Origin: an uncultured Ruminococcus sp.
GTDB taxonomy: Bacteria; Bacillota; Clostridia; Oscillospirales; CAG-272
Assembly (NCBI GenBank): GCA_902797125.1
Contig: CADBRS010000053.1
Coordinates: 1-7,162 of the forward strand
Direction of reading: 5' to 3'
DNA length: 7,162 nucleotides
A program made the position numbers and the translations under genes. The stretch's first letter is position 1, and the number at the start of each line of letters is the position of its first letter. Positions 6,398 through 7,162 of this stretch are shown in pieces. The notes beneath the pieces were generated by a model, which was not told the DNA's origin, searched no databases, and worked only from the letters and a program-made list of their open reading frames with translations.

Positions 6398-7162
6398 TTA
6401 GCTCAGCAGGAACAGGATCGAATCCGTCCAGAGATTCCGGATTGTATCAAAGATTCCCTGAAACTGTTCATGGGGGATCGGACTGAGTCCTTCCCCGACT
6501 TCCACCGTGATCGCGGGGATACCCAGACTCAACACCGAATAATCGCTCAGGGACGCGTCCCTCTTGGCGTCATCCGAGAGAAGGAATCCCGTTGTTTTCG
6601 AGATCCGGTGAGCCCATCCGGACAGTTTGGGCATGGATTGTTCAGGAGCACAGTTCCAATAGATGATCTGTCCCTGGGTATGCAGGCAAAGAACGCCCCG
6701 CAAACCGTTCAAAGAATCCATTAAGTCGCACATGGCGACGGTCTCGGGTTCAGATCCCGCCGAAGGCCCCTTGTAGTTGGACATGCACGGGAGATACATC
6801 CCGTGATAGCTGTTCCAGTCCGCGTCGTAATTGCGGTTCAGATCGACCCCGCAGGCATTGGCTTTCCAATAATCCAGATAGTCCTCGATCTCGAGACTGG
6901 TGATGCCGTAGGACTTGTCAGACTCGTAGATCTCACGGATGGTGGCTTTCAATTCCTCACTGCGCAAAGAAGACAGCCCTTCCTGACTCAGCATGGCTCC
7001 GTCCGGATTGACCATCGGAACGATCTCGAAGCGGACTTTCTGCATCAAAGTCGCATAGGTCTCGTCTTCCGTGCCCGGAACGACATCGTTTTGATGCGTG
7101 AGCCAATCCTCCAACGCGGCCATGGTCAGCTGTGTCGTGATATATTCCCGGCCGTGGATCCC
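6398..7162 (-). CDS. M14-family zinc carboxypeptidase / gamma-D-glutamyl-diamino-acid endopeptidase-like, C-terminal part
   Basis: The frame stays open to the right edge, so the N-terminus is missing; the ATG at 7123 is internal. Translation of the edge codons gives GIHGREYITTQL, the M14 zinc site with ligands His (7154-7156) and Glu (7145-7147). Counting residues from the ATG at 7123, the remaining motifs follow in order: NPDG (39-42), WKANACGVDLNRNYD (86-100) with the Asn-Arg pair that binds the substrate carboxylate, LHTQGQIIYW (147-156) carrying the third zinc ligand His148, and ITVEVGEG (205-212) with the catalytic Glu208. HTQG plus the TVEVGEG-LSPIP ending fits the gamma-D-glutamyl-L-diamino-acid endopeptidase I branch (YqgT-like), which cuts peptidoglycan stem peptides. 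The catalytic core therefore looks complete and active. Any signal peptide or LysM wall-binding domain would lie outside the window. It is followed after 19 nt by the 125-residue gene. The family call is firm; peptidoglycan as substrate is inferred from the branch. Confidence 0.92.
   Translation of the reverse strand, partial: GIHGREYITTQLTMAALEDWLTHQNDVVPGTEDETYATLMQKVRFEIVPMVNPDGAMLSQEGLSSLRSEELKATIREIYESDKSYGITSLEIEDYLDYWKANACGVDLNRNYDADWNSYHGMYLPCMSNYKGPSAGSEPETVAMCDLMDSLNGLRGVLCLHTQGQIIYWNCAPEQSMPKLSGWAHRISKTTGFLLSDDAKRDASLSDYSVLSLGIPAITVEVGEGLSPIPHEQFQGIFDTIRNLWTDSILFLLS

Noticed and set aside
6139..6724. Two plus-strand open frames (6139-6486 and 6365-6724) over the minus-strand pair
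   Set aside because: The minus-strand frames carry M14 catalytic motifs and a GAGGAG site. The plus-strand frames have neither.
7121..7123. ATG at 7123 as the true start of the M14 peptidase
   Set aside because: The frame continues upstream and encodes the essential HGRE zinc motif, so starting here would remove two zinc ligands.

Overview
The window looks like a chromosomal segment of a carbohydrate-degrading, Gram-positive-type anaerobe, most likely a Clostridia-class Bacillota from a gut, rumen or digester community. The evidence is two lipoprotein signal peptides with acidic, Gly/Ser/Thr/Pro-rich linkers, strong AGGAGG-type ribosome binding sites, a consensus sigma-A-type promoter, compact hairpin terminators, and protein families that I associate with uncultured Clostridia. 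GC content is moderate, roughly half by eye. No finer taxonomy can be supported. There are no rRNA, tRNA, CRISPR or insertion-sequence signals, and no gene-free stretch over 300 bases.

Layout. (1) Positions 3-1034, plus strand: the C-terminal part of a GxGYxYP-type putative glycoside hydrolase, cut by the left edge and closed by a terminator at 1058-1100. (2) Positions 1102-5905, plus strand: a two-gene transcription unit driven by a near-perfect promoter (TTGACT, 17 bp, TATAAT). The first gene encodes a lipoprotein resembling ABC-transporter sugar-binding proteins, but no permease genes are present. The second encodes a 1062-residue lipoprotein with an N-terminal alpha/beta-type domain, two tandem pectate-lyase-3-type beta-helix modules and a C-terminal beta-sandwich that may bind carbohydrate. 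The genes are 45 nt apart, and an 8-bp inverted repeat overlaps the first stop codon. (3) A hairpin at 5929-5958 that can act as a terminator for both converging units. (4) Positions 7162-6001, minus strand: the C-terminal part of an M14-family zinc peptidase of the gamma-D-glutamyl-diamino-acid endopeptidase type, with its catalytic residues intact, cut by the right edge. It is followed 19 nt later by a 125-residue protein that I do not recognise.

How they may work together (inference). The plus-strand genes look like a small glycan-use island: a putative glycosidase, a membrane-anchored solute-binding protein and a membrane-anchored beta-helix enzyme or binding protein. The substrate cannot be read from the sequence. 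The minus-strand pair is a separate unit, probably for peptidoglycan-peptide cleavage. The least described parts are the tandem-helix lipoprotein, whose layout recalls GH55 enzymes, its pairing with a binding protein that has no permease, and the unknown small protein next to the peptidase.
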